Below are positions 22,639-30,441 of a stretch of DNA of 32,905 nucleotides, in pieces. Source of the DNA: Candidatus Pullilachnospira intestinigallinarum. GTDB lineage: Bacteria; Bacillota; Clostridia; Lachnospirales; Lachnospiraceae. The translations under genes and the position numbers were made by a program. How positions within the stretch are numbered: position 1 is the stretch's first letter; each line of letters starts with the position of its first letter. The notes beneath the pieces were generated by a model. It was not told the DNA's origin. It was given only the letters and a program-made list of their open reading frames with translations, and did not search any database. The stretch is taken from positions 1-32,905 of the forward strand of contig DVIN01000007.1 in the NCBI GenBank assembly GCA_018711275.1. Reading direction: 5' to 3'.

Positions 22639-22666
22639 TTGACCTGCCTGCAAATCATGCTATACT
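22639..22666 (+). promoter_or_regulatory. Promoter of the transaldolase gene
   Basis: TTGACC (22639-22644), a 16-base spacer ending in TGC, and TATACT (22661-22666) give a strong sigma-A promoter with extended -10, 91 bases before the transaldolase start codon. Confidence 0.75.
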
Positions 22667-22756
22667 GAATTTAGAGACTGACAGGAAAGGAAGGCGGATG
22701 CTTTCCGGCAGATGAAGCGCTGGCCGGAGAGGATATCCGCAGAAAGGAGCGATACC

Positions 22757-23410
22757 ATGAAATTTTTTATTGACACGGCAAATGTGGAGGATATTCGGAG
22801 AGCCAACGATATGGGTATTATCTGCGGAGTAACCACAAATCCTTCCCTGATCGCCAAAGAGGGACGGGATTTTAATCAGGTGATCCAGGAGATCGCTTCC
22901 ATCGTGGACGGACCCATCAGCGGGGAGGTAAAGGCCACTACCACGGACGCGGAGGGGATGATCCAGGAGGGCAGGGAGATAGCCGCCATTCACCCCAACA
23001 TGGTGGTAAAGATTCCCATGACCGAGGAGGGGCTGAAAGCCTGCCGCGCCCTGTCCCGGGAGGGAATCAAAGTAAATATGACGCTGATTTTTACTGCTAA
23101 CCAGGCGCTTCTGGCGGCCAGATCAGGCGCCGCCTATGTGTCTCCGTTTTTGGGACGGCTGGACGATATTTCCACGGACGGCGTGGAACTGGTGGAACAG
23201 ATTGCCGGGATATTTGACGTGGCGGGAATTGAGACGGAGATCATCGCTGCCAGCGTACGGCATCCCATGCATGTGACGCAGTGCGCACTGGCGGGGGCAG
23301 ATATCGCGACTGTACCTTTCAAAGTGCTGGAAGCCATGATTCATCATCCGCTGACAGATGCCGGAATTGAAAAATTTCAGGCGGATTACCGGGCAGTATT
23401 TGGCGAATAG
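22757..23410 (+). CDS. Transaldolase, small TalC/MipB type
   Basis: This 217-residue TIM-barrel enzyme of the non-oxidative pentose phosphate pathway moves a dihydroxyacetone unit between sugar phosphates. The Schiff-base lysine is K85 in VVKIPMT, with [14 protein letters not shown] near the N-terminus. At the positions that separate transaldolase from fructose-6-phosphate aldolase it has E57 and F131 (VSPFLGR), where the E. coli aldolase FsaA has Gln and Tyr, so true transaldolase is favoured. ATG 22757 follows AAAGGAGC. The two transketolase subunits are encoded 168 bases downstream, so the three enzymes together cover the reversible pentose/hexose interconversions. Confidence 0.93.
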   Translation: MKFFIDTANVEDIRRANDMGIICGVTTNPSLIAKEGRDFNQVIQEIASIVDGPISGEVKATTTDAEGMIQEGREIAAIHPNMVVKIPMTEEGLKACRALSREGIKVNMTLIFTANQALLAARSGAAYVSPFLGRLDDISTDGVELVEQIAGIFDVAGIETEIIAASVRHPMHVTQCALAGADIATVPFKVLEAMIHHPLTDAGIEKFQADYRAVFGE

Positions 23411-23578
23411 TACCAGTTTGGCCTTTGAGAAGGGCCGGATATGCCGAATGGCCTTGCATCATTAAAAAAAATGTGGCATACTATTACAGCTTAAAGGAAA
23501 CACTAGATATCGTAACAGCTTGGCGGCAGCATCAGGGACTGCCGCATAAATATGAGGCGAGTTGGAAAGGAGATCAGA

Positions 23579-24415
23579 ATGGAAAAACTGGAGCTTCAGA
23601 AAATGGCGAATGAAGTCCGCAAGGGAATTGTTACCTCTGTTCACGCCGCCAAAGCGGGTCATCCGGGCGGTTCTCTGTCCTCTGCAGATATTTTTACATA
23701 CCTGTATTTTGAGGAGATGAATATTGACCCTGCAGACCCGAAAAAGGCAGACAGAGACCGGTTTGTACTCTCCAAGGGGCATACGGCGCCGGGGCTTTAT
23801 GCAGCGCTGGCTCTGCGGGGATATTTTCCTGTGGAGGATCTGAAAACCTTGCGCCATACAGGCTCTTATCTTCAGGGACATCCGGACATGAAGGGTATTC
23901 CGGGAGTGGATATGTCCAGCGGCTCTCTGGGACAGGGAATTTCCGCAGCCGTGGGAATGGCCATCGCAGGCAAGATGGACGATGCCGCTTACCGGGTATA
24001 CACGTTGCTTGGCGACGGCGAGATTCAGGAGGGTCAGGTGTGGGAGGCGGCCATGCTGGCCGGTTTCCGGAAACTGGATAACCTGGTGGTGATTGTGGAC
24101 AACAATGATCTGCAGATCGACGGAAGTATTCAGGAAGTAAATTCTCCTTATCCCATCGATAAGAAATTTGAGGCTTTTAATTTCCATGTGATTACGATCG
24201 ACGGAAATGATTTCGATCAGATTGCGGATGCCTTCCGGGAGGCCCGCGGTACCAAGGGAATGCCGACCGCCATCATCGCGAAGACAGTGAAGGGCAAGGG
24301 CGTGTCCTTTATGGAAAATCAGGTGGGATGGCACGGCGTGGCTCCCAGCGACGAGCAGTATGAGATTGCCATGAAAGATCTGGAAAGGGCAGGTGAAGCG
24401 TTATGTCAGAAGTAA
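23579..24415 (+). CDS. Transketolase, N-terminal subunit
   Basis: This 278-residue subunit is the thiamine-diphosphate-binding half of a split transketolase. It shows HPGGSLSSADIFTYLYF, the KGHTAPGLYAALA histidine region, and the thiamine-phosphate motif GDGEIQEGQ with downstream VDNND, which binds Mg2+ and diphosphate. ATG 23579 lies 7 bases after AAAGGAG; an in-frame ATG at 23552 is upstream of that site. The C-terminal subunit gene overlaps by 13 bases, so they are translated together and pair into the active enzyme. Split transketolases are common in Clostridia and archaea. Confidence 0.95.
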   Translation: MEKLELQKMANEVRKGIVTSVHAAKAGHPGGSLSSADIFTYLYFEEMNIDPADPKKADRDRFVLSKGHTAPGLYAALALRGYFPVEDLKTLRHTGSYLQGHPDMKGIPGVDMSSGSLGQGISAAVGMAIAGKMDDAAYRVYTLLGDGEIQEGQVWEAAMLAGFRKLDNLVVIVDNNDLQIDGSIQEVNSPYPIDKKFEAFNFHVITIDGNDFDQIADAFREARGTKGMPTAIIAKTVKGKGVSFMENQVGWHGVAPSDEQYEIAMKDLERAGEALCQK

Positions 24416-25344
24416 AGAAAATTGCCACGAGAGAAAGTTACGGAAATGCCCTGGTGGAACTGGGCGCGGAGCATGAGGAGATTGTGGTGCTGGACGCTGA
24501 CCTGGCGGCAGCCACCAAGACCGGCATGTTTAAGAAAGCGTATCCCGATCGCTTCATCGACTGCGGTATTGCCGAACAAAATATGATGGGTGTCGCGGCA
24601 GGACTTGCCGCCGCGGGAAAGGTTCCCTTTGCCAGTTCATTCGCCATGTTCGCGGCCGGAAGAGCCTTTGAACAGGTGAGAAATTCCATCGGTTATCCCC
24701 ATCTGAACGTGAAAATCGGCGCCACCCATGCGGGAATCTCCGTGGGTGAGGACGGCGCTACCCACCAGTGCAACGAGGACATCGCTCTGATGCGCACCAT
24801 TCCGGGGATGACCGTGATCTGCCCCTCTGACGATGTGGAGGCGAGAGCCGCAGTGAAGGCGGCTTATGAGCATGATGGCCCGGTATATATGCGTTTTGGA
24901 CGCCTGGCAGTCCCGGTGATTAACGATCGTCCCGATTACAAGTTCGAACTGGGCAAGGGCGTGGTGCTCAGGGAAGGAAAAGATGTTACCGTCATTGCCA
25001 CCGGCCTGTGCGTGGCCGCTTCTCTGGAGGCGGCGGATCTGCTGGCGGCGGAAGGCATTGACGCCAAAGTAATCAATATTCATACGATCAAGCCGCTGGA
25101 TGAAGAACTGGTGGCGGCAGCGGCAAAAGAAACCGGCAAGGTGGTGACGGTGGAAGAACATTCTGTCATCGGCGGCCTGGGAAGCGCGGTCTGCGACGCG
25201 CTCTGTGCCAGATATCCGGTTCCGGTGCTGAAAATCGGCATCAACGACGTATTCGGGGAATCCGGTCCGGCGCTTGAACTCCTGAAAAAGTATGGTCTGG
25301 ACGGAGAGGGAATTTTCCGCAGGATCAAAGATTTTGTAAAATAA
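24403..25344 (+). CDS. Transketolase, C-terminal subunit
   Basis: This 313-residue subunit holds the pyrimidine-binding domain with the catalytic glutamate in CGIAEQNMMGVAAG, the substrate-facing GATHAGISVGEDGATHQ loop, and the C-terminal Transketolase_C domain from about residue 190 (GKDVTVIATGLCVAASLEAA). It starts inside the 3' end of the N-terminal subunit gene, indicating coupled translation and a 1:1 complex. The pair transfers two-carbon ketol groups in the pentose phosphate pathway. The length is normal for the split form. Confidence 0.95.
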   Translation: MSEVKKIATRESYGNALVELGAEHEEIVVLDADLAAATKTGMFKKAYPDRFIDCGIAEQNMMGVAAGLAAAGKVPFASSFAMFAAGRAFEQVRNSIGYPHLNVKIGATHAGISVGEDGATHQCNEDIALMRTIPGMTVICPSDDVEARAAVKAAYEHDGPVYMRFGRLAVPVINDRPDYKFELGKGVVLREGKDVTVIATGLCVAASLEAADLLAAEGIDAKVINIHTIKPLDEELVAAAAKETGKVVTVEEHSVIGGLGSAVCDALCARYPVPVLKIGINDVFGESGPALELLKKYGLDGEGIFRRIKDFVK

Positions 25345-25396
25345 GCTTCCATTATCTTGGCCGGCAGGCCATTCAGGAGAAAGGGGATGCCAGATC

Positions 25397-26137
25397 ATGC
25401 AGCCACATACCGCCAGTACCCGGATGTCCCAGGCGGATATCCGCCGGCAGCGTTACGAAAGGAATGAAAGAAACCGGGAATTTTACGACTGTATCCGTGA
25501 TATTGTTTATCACCCGGTGGTGCTGCGGATGAAAGAATATGCGCAGCACTGTGATACCGACTGCTATGAGCATTGTCTCAATGTGGCTTATCAGAATTTC
25601 TGCATCTGTAAGAGGCTGGGGTTGGACGCCCGTTCCGCGGCCAGAGGCGGGATGCTGCACGATCTCTTTCTGTATGACTGGCGGGGACACAGCCGGAAGA
25701 CCGGTGACCGTCTGCATGCGATCACGCATCCGGTGGCAGCTTACCGCAATGCCAGGAAGTATTTCTCTCTCAATCCGGTGGAGCGGGAAGTGATTGCCAA
25801 GCACATGTGGCCGTTGTCTGTCTTTCCGCCCCGGTATCCGGAGACCTATGTGATTTGTCTCACAGACAAATACTGCGGCTCCATGGAGATCCTGGATCAT
25901 TATTCCAGAGTCTGGAAAAAATGGAAACCGGCGGCTCCTCTGGCCCATGCCATGGAAAAGGCAGTGAAAAAATATCCCCGGATCCGTGACCTTCAGGAAA
26001 TACTCCCGGAGCTGGATTCGATGGAGAGGGCAGCGGTTCCCGCATCATTTTTTGGGAAACGCCGCCATCCGTCCGCAGGTTTGTCCCATGGATCCGGAAG
26101 AAGCCGGGACTGGGGACAAGGGCGCGCAAAGGTCTGA
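25397..26137 (+). CDS. HD-domain protein (predicted metal-dependent phosphohydrolase)
   Basis: This 246-residue protein has an HD metal site: H59 in CYEHCLNVA, then H88-D89 in GGMLHDLFLYDW, and KHMWPLS further on. HD proteins of this size hydrolyse nucleotides or phosphate esters, or act in signalling; no specific reaction is evident. The first 30 residues are strongly charged. ATG 25397 is 10 bases after AAGGGG. The last 40 residues (a basic, Gly/Ser/Arg-rich tail) overlap the 3' end of the opposing yyaC-like gene by 145 bases and do not look conserved. The ORF may have lost an earlier stop, so the functional protein may end near residue 205. Confidence 0.8.
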   Translation: MQPHTASTRMSQADIRRQRYERNERNREFYDCIRDIVYHPVVLRMKEYAQHCDTDCYEHCLNVAYQNFCICKRLGLDARSAARGGMLHDLFLYDWRGHSRKTGDRLHAITHPVAAYRNARKYFSLNPVEREVIAKHMWPLSVFPPRYPETYVICLTDKYCGSMEILDHYSRVWKKWKPAAPLAHAMEKAVKKYPRIRDLQEILPELDSMERAAVPASFFGKRRHPSAGLSHGSGRSRDWGQGRAKV

Positions 26138-26667
26138 ATAAGCCCTTCGGAGATGGTTTCCGCCATCTGAACCACGAAGGAGAGGCGGGTTGTCTGCAGA
26201 AGAAAATGTTCAAAGGTTCCGGAAACATTCAGAATTCCGGTGATAAAGATATCTCCTACGCTGGGGAGGGCCTTGTGTACGCCTGCCCCGGGGCAGAGAG
26301 AGCCGCAGCCAACCGTAATAAACCCCACATGCTTTTTGGAACCCAGGGAGGCATCCACCGCGATCAGCAGCGCGGCCGGATGCCTCCGTTTGATTTTATC
26401 CAGTGTGGCTTCCAGGTTCAGGGCATGTACCGGATAGTCCAGCGTTCCATAGACGCGGATGTTCTTCCACCGGTATTTGGACAGCTGATGACCGATCAAC
26501 GGCCCCAGACTGTCCCCGGTAATCCGGTCGCTCCCGATACACAGGACGATAATTTCTTCCCAAACCCGTTCAGTTTTTTCCATACACTTTTTCAGAAGAC
26601 AGGACAACTCGGCGCTGGCGGATGATTTCCGCTCATTTATATAGAATACAGAATGTTTTCCCGGCAT
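25993..26667 (-). CDS. yyaC: YyaC-family sporulation protein (DUF1256)
   Basis: This 224-residue protein is related to B. subtilis YyaC, with a fold similar to hydrogenase-maturation proteases. Family marks are IIVLCIGSDRITGDSLGPLIG, then GTLDYPVHALNLE and LIAVDASLGSKKHVG, and a C-terminal VGDIFITGILNV. Its exact role in spore formation is unclear. The ATG at 26667 is preceded by AAAGGATG. The last 47 residues lie antisense to the HD-domain gene and extend past the expected end of the family, so the tail may be dispensable. A promoter resembling the forespore sigma-F type lies 43 bases upstream. It marks the organism as a spore former. Confidence 0.88.
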   Translation of the reverse strand: MPGKHSVFYINERKSSASAELSCLLKKCMEKTERVWEEIIVLCIGSDRITGDSLGPLIGHQLSKYRWKNIRVYGTLDYPVHALNLEATLDKIKRRHPAALLIAVDASLGSKKHVGFITVGCGSLCPGAGVHKALPSVGDIFITGILNVSGTFEHFLLQTTRLSFVVQMAETISEGLIQTFARPCPQSRLLPDPWDKPADGWRRFPKNDAGTAALSIESSSGSIS

Positions 26668-26709
26668 ATCAGCTCATCCTTTCTTATCGTCTTGGAATTT
26701 CTACCCTGC

Positions 26710-26739
26710 TATTTTACCCATTTACCATATAGGATATTC
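26710..26739 (-). promoter_or_regulatory. Candidate forespore (sigma-F-like) promoter of yyaC
   Basis: On the minus strand, GAATA (26735-26739), a 15-base spacer, and GGGTAAAATA (26710-26719) resemble GYWTA-N15-GGNRANAHTW, with one mismatch in each half. The 43-base distance to the yyaC start is normal. Confidence 0.4.
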
Positions 26740-26887
26740 AGGAAGAAACGGAAAAATGAGGAAACCCTTACAGCCCTGTGCCGAAATGGTCAGGTCCTGT
26801 CGGCAAAAAAACATTGTACGGTCTTCCAAATCCGATAAATTCTGCGGAAAAATCATGCTATGCTGTAGCCCAAAAGGGGTGAATGGT

Positions 26888-28252
26888 ATGATAGAAATCA
26901 TCTATAAAGAGGATCAGAAGAAATCCGGAGAGAAGGACAGTTTTTTTCGGATTCCAAATAACATCAGACAGATCGGGGAGATCAGAGGACATCAGAAAAT
27001 TTACATAGAGGATTATGCATATACCTTTCTGAAAAAAATATCCAGGAACAGTGCAGGGGAGGGGAGAGCCGCTATCCTTTTGGGGCAGTATCACTGGTCG
27101 GAAGGGAGTGCCTATCTGTTTATCAGGAGTGCGCTTCAGATCGAGGATATTGAAGTGTCGCCGGATCATATGGCGTTCACGGACAAGGTCTGGGGACAGA
27201 TTTATGAGGAGGAAAAGAAATATTTTCCCGATCAGGAAATTGTCGGATGGTTCGTGAGTCTTCCGGGATTTAATATGGAAATCAGCGAGGGGATTCTCAA
27301 GACACATCTGAATCATTTCGCCGGAAATGACAAAACGCTGTTTGTGATGGAACCCGGTGAACGGGAGGAGGCTTTTTTTCTGTATGAGGGCGGACGCCTT
27401 ACGCGGCAGCCGGGATTTTACATTTACTATGAGAAAAATGAAGCCATGCAGGCGTATATGATCGAAAAAAGTCAGAACAAATCTATTGAAGAGACGGAAA
27501 AAATTCCGGACCGGGCAGTGGTGGATTTTCGAAAGGCGGTAAAGGAAAAGAAAGAGAAGGAACAGGGAGCCGCAGGACCGGTGAAAAAACGGACGATGTG
27601 GATGGCCGGCGCCTGCACGGCAGCCGCGGTGCTGGCGGTGGGCATCACTTTTTTCAACAGCTATCAGGGGATGGAAAATACAGTGGGGACACTGTTGGAG
27701 GGCAGTTCCGACGTGGAAGAGGATACGGCAAAGACGGCGGCTCAGGCGGCAGATACCCGAAAGGATTCCGATAGGACAGATAACGGAACAAACGACGGCG
27801 CGGCCCGTGACGATCAGGAAAATCCCAGCGCGGAAGTCACGCAGCAGGCGATTATGCCGTCGCAGGAGGGAGAAACGCAGGGAGGAACCAATGAACCGGC
27901 CGGGGAGCAACAAGAAGAAGCAAACGATTTGGCGGAGGAAAATTCCAATGGCGGCGATGGCGCCGCAGATGAAGAACGTCTGAGCGGGGAGGAATCTTCC
28001 GGACAGGATCAGGTGCTGATTTCGCCGGAAGCCATGAATCCGGAAAAGAGCGCAGAGGAGGAAGCCGCGTCTTCTGTCTCAGGTGTTCCTGCCGGCGTCC
28101 GCCAGTACACCATCCGCCGGGGGGATACCCTCAGCAGCATCTGCGAAGCTCAGTACGGAACCATCTCCCGGATCGATGAGGTATGCCGGCTGAATGGGAT
28201 ATCTCCTGAGGATATCATTTACGCCGGACAAAAAATTTTACTACCGGAGTAG
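26888..28252 (+). CDS. MPN/JAMM-like domain protein with membrane span and C-terminal LysM
   Basis: This 454-residue protein starts at ATG 26888, after AAAAGGGG. The cytoplasmic part (about 20-190) has an MPN-like pattern: EGRAAILLGQYHW, then EIVGWFVSLPGFNMEISEGI (residues 117-136). Aligned with the JAMM metal site H-x-H-x10-D, the three ligands are V123, L125 and I136, so any protease function is lost. A membrane helix (about 237-258) follows a Lys-rich stretch. Then comes a low-complexity, acidic outer linker (about 270-400) and one LysM domain (407-454, YTIRRGDTLSSICEAQYG). It could link an inner-side protein to peptidoglycan. The MPN assignment is inference from pattern only; the LysM is sure. 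Confidence 0.75.
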   Translation: MIEIIYKEDQKKSGEKDSFFRIPNNIRQIGEIRGHQKIYIEDYAYTFLKKISRNSAGEGRAAILLGQYHWSEGSAYLFIRSALQIEDIEVSPDHMAFTDKVWGQIYEEEKKYFPDQEIVGWFVSLPGFNMEISEGILKTHLNHFAGNDKTLFVMEPGEREEAFFLYEGGRLTRQPGFYIYYEKNEAMQAYMIEKSQNKSIEETEKIPDRAVVDFRKAVKEKKEKEQGAAGPVKKRTMWMAGACTAAAVLAVGITFFNSYQGMENTVGTLLEGSSDVEEDTAKTAAQAADTRKDSDRTDNGTNDGAARDDQENPSAEVTQQAIMPSQEGETQGGTNEPAGEQQEEANDLAEENSNGGDGAADEERLSGEESSGQDQVLISPEAMNPEKSAEEEAASSVSGVPAGVRQYTIRRGDTLSSICEAQYGTISRIDEVCRLNGISPEDIIYAGQKILLPE

Positions 28253-28265
28253 AGTATGATATAAT
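28237..28265 (+). promoter_or_regulatory. Promoter inside the 3' end of the LysM gene
   Basis: TTTACT (28237-28242), a 17-base spacer and TATAAT (28260-28265) preceded by TGA make an extended -10 promoter spanning the LysM stop codon. It gives the DUF5711/cvpA pair independent transcription with a leader of roughly 115 bases that holds a GC-rich hairpin near 28315-28336. Confidence 0.6.
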
Positions 28266-28389
28266 GAGCGAAAGCGGGTTGGAGCATATTCCGGACGGGC
28301 AGGGAATGCGGGTGTCTGCCGGGTGCCCGGACTTCGCGTCATATAGCAATAGCAGCCAAAAGACGATGAAAAATCGATAAGGGGTTTAT

Positions 28390-29631
28390 ATGAAGATCGG
28401 ACAGAAGACAAAGGAACTGGCGGAACGTGTCCGCGGCCGGATTGCCGCAGTGATGCGGCGGGGGGATCCGGAGGAACCGGAAGAACAGGCGTCGGAGGTT
28501 CATGGACGTTTCACAAAGAGGACGCGGATGTTTATTCGCATCGGGGCCATAGCGGCGGCAGTGGCGCTGGTGACGGCGGCGGGCATCCTGACGGCCCGGA
28601 ACTGGCAGTATGGTTCTTACCGGGTGGTATTTTCCAGCGATCAGGAGGATACCCAGTCCACGCAATATGTGGGATTTGGGGACCATGTGCTGAAGTACAG
28701 CGGCGATGAGGTGGCGCTGATTGATACAGAGGGAGAAACCATCTGGAGCGATCCCCAGGAGATGGAAAATCCGGTGGCGGATATCTGCGGGGATTCCTGC
28801 GTGGTGTATGATAAAAACGGGCGTACCATGGCGGTTTATAACAGCGAAGGAAGACAGGGGTTGATTGAGACCAGCCTGCCGATTATGAAAGCCAGGACAG
28901 CCAGCCAGGGAGTGGTGGCGGCTATTCTCGAGGATGGAGAAACCACCTGGATCAATTTTTATGACAGAGACGGAAGTGAGATTGCCACGGGAAAAACCAG
29001 CGTGGACAGCCCCGGCTATCCGGTGGATCTGGATGTGTCCGATAATGGGCTGCTGATTGGCGTGGCATATCTGACGGTTTCCGACAGCCAGCTGTCCAGC
29101 TATGTGTCATTCTACAATTTTGGAAATACCGGGCAGAATCAGATGGATAACATGGTCAGCGGCTATACCTACGACGATGTGGTTACGCCCCGCATTTACT
29201 ATATGAATGACTCGCGGGCCGCCGCGCTGCGGGATGACGGATTTGTGCTGTATGAAGGCCGCCAGATTCCCGAGGAGACAAAGACTGTTGAAGCAGAAGG
29301 AGAGATTGTCAGTACCTTTTTTGATGAACGGCATCTGGGGCTGGTATATCACACTGCAGAAGGAGAGGATCCTTACCGTATGGTGGTGTACGATTCAGCA
29401 GGAAATGAGGAATTTTCCAGGAGCTTTGATTTTTCCTATGACAATATTCAGATCAGCCAGGATCAGATTATCCTGTATAACAGCAATGAATTCTCCATTT
29501 ATACCATGTATGGGGTGTGCCGTTATCAGGGAAGCCTGAAGGAAGGAAATATCCAGAATATTTTCCGGGTGGCCGGAAACCGTTATATGGTGATTATGGA
29601 AAATGGAATTCAGACGATTAAACTTGGCTAG
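28390..29631 (+). CDS. DUF5711-family membrane-anchored protein
   Basis: This 413-residue protein has a basic N-terminus (about 1-45), one membrane helix (about 46-68, MFIRIGAIAAAVALVTAAGIL), and a large outer domain (70-413) of repeated short beta blades that probably forms a propeller. Its sequence matches the DUF5711 type known from Lachnospiraceae. No catalytic motif is visible. The start ATG at 28390 follows AAGGGG. It lies between a LysM protein and a CvpA protein, the latter 18 bases downstream, so it is likely part of a cell-envelope or cell-surface function. Function unknown. Confidence 0.8.
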   Translation: MKIGQKTKELAERVRGRIAAVMRRGDPEEPEEQASEVHGRFTKRTRMFIRIGAIAAAVALVTAAGILTARNWQYGSYRVVFSSDQEDTQSTQYVGFGDHVLKYSGDEVALIDTEGETIWSDPQEMENPVADICGDSCVVYDKNGRTMAVYNSEGRQGLIETSLPIMKARTASQGVVAAILEDGETTWINFYDRDGSEIATGKTSVDSPGYPVDLDVSDNGLLIGVAYLTVSDSQLSSYVSFYNFGNTGQNQMDNMVSGYTYDDVVTPRIYYMNDSRAAALRDDGFVLYEGRQIPEETKTVEAEGEIVSTFFDERHLGLVYHTAEGEDPYRMVVYDSAGNEEFSRSFDFSYDNIQISQDQIILYNSNEFSIYTMYGVCRYQGSLKEGNIQNIFRVAGNRYMVIMENGIQTIKLG

Positions 29632-29649
29632 AAGATACAGAGGTGAAAA

Positions 29650-30345
29650 ATGAGCTGGCTTTTTTGGATTTTACTGGTGATATTCGCGTTGTTTGTGATT
29701 CAGGGAGCACGCAAAGGACTGGTGCGGACGGCGGTGTCCATGGTGTCGGTCATTCTGGTGATTGCGGCCGTCTCCTGGATCAATCCTTATGTGGGGGACT
29801 TTATCCGTGAACATACCGGATGGGAGGAGTCCATTCAGGAACATACCAGTCAGATGCTGGCGGGTGTGATTGAGGAACAGATGGAACCGGATGCCGGGCA
29901 GCAGGAGGAGATCATCCGGCAGCTTCCCCTTCCGGATGGAATGAAGGATTTTCTTCTGAAAAATAACACGGTGGAAGGCTATCAGAATCTGGCCGCTGAA
30001 AGCTTTGCGGACTATGTGTCCGGTTATCTGGCTTATGCTGTCATCAACGGAATCGCTTTTGTGCTTTCTTTTGTGGTGACGATTCTTCTGATCCGGCTGA
30101 TCCTCTACGCGGTGGATATCCTGACGGATCTTCCGGTGATCAGCGGCCTCAACCGGGCGGGCGGAATTGTGCTGGGAGCGGTGCAGGGGCTGCTGTGGCT
30201 GTGGATTATTCTGCTGGCGGTTGCGCTGTTTGCCGAAACACCGGCGGGCAGGGTCCTGATGGAGCAGATCCGCGGGGATCTGGTGCTGAACTGGCTGTAC
30301 AACAACAATTTTCTTACCATGGCGATCATGCGGATACTTTCGTAA
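29650..30345 (+). CDS. CvpA-family membrane protein
   Basis: This 231-residue protein has the CvpA N-terminus (SWLFWILLVIFALFVIQGARKGLVRTAV, two helices) and two further helices at about 135-160 and 170-200. An outer segment (about 45-120) lies between them. The family is linked to colicin V production in E. coli and to envelope stress in other bacteria; in Firmicutes its role is poorly known. It starts at ATG 29650, 18 bases after the DUF5711 stop, and should be co-transcribed. No terminator is obvious before the next promoter. Confidence 0.85.
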   Translation: MSWLFWILLVIFALFVIQGARKGLVRTAVSMVSVILVIAAVSWINPYVGDFIREHTGWEESIQEHTSQMLAGVIEEQMEPDAGQQEEIIRQLPLPDGMKDFLLKNNTVEGYQNLAAESFADYVSGYLAYAVINGIAFVLSFVVTILLIRLILYAVDILTDLPVISGLNRAGGIVLGAVQGLLWLWIILLAVALFAETPAGRVLMEQIRGDLVLNWLYNNNFLTMAIMRILS

Positions 30346-30361
30346 AAGTTTTATGAAATTC

Positions 30362-30390
30362 TTGCTCACGTCATTTCGCGGGAGTATAAT
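30362..30390 (+). promoter_or_regulatory. Promoter of the aldo/keto reductase gene
   Basis: TTGCTC (30362-30367), a 17-base spacer and TATAAT (30385-30390) precede the start codon by 51 bases; the -10 is perfect and the spacing ideal. Confidence 0.7.
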
Positions 30391-30441
30391 GGAAGGGCAG
30401 CAGGAAGACGGAAAGACTATTTAATGCAAAGGGGAAAAGGT

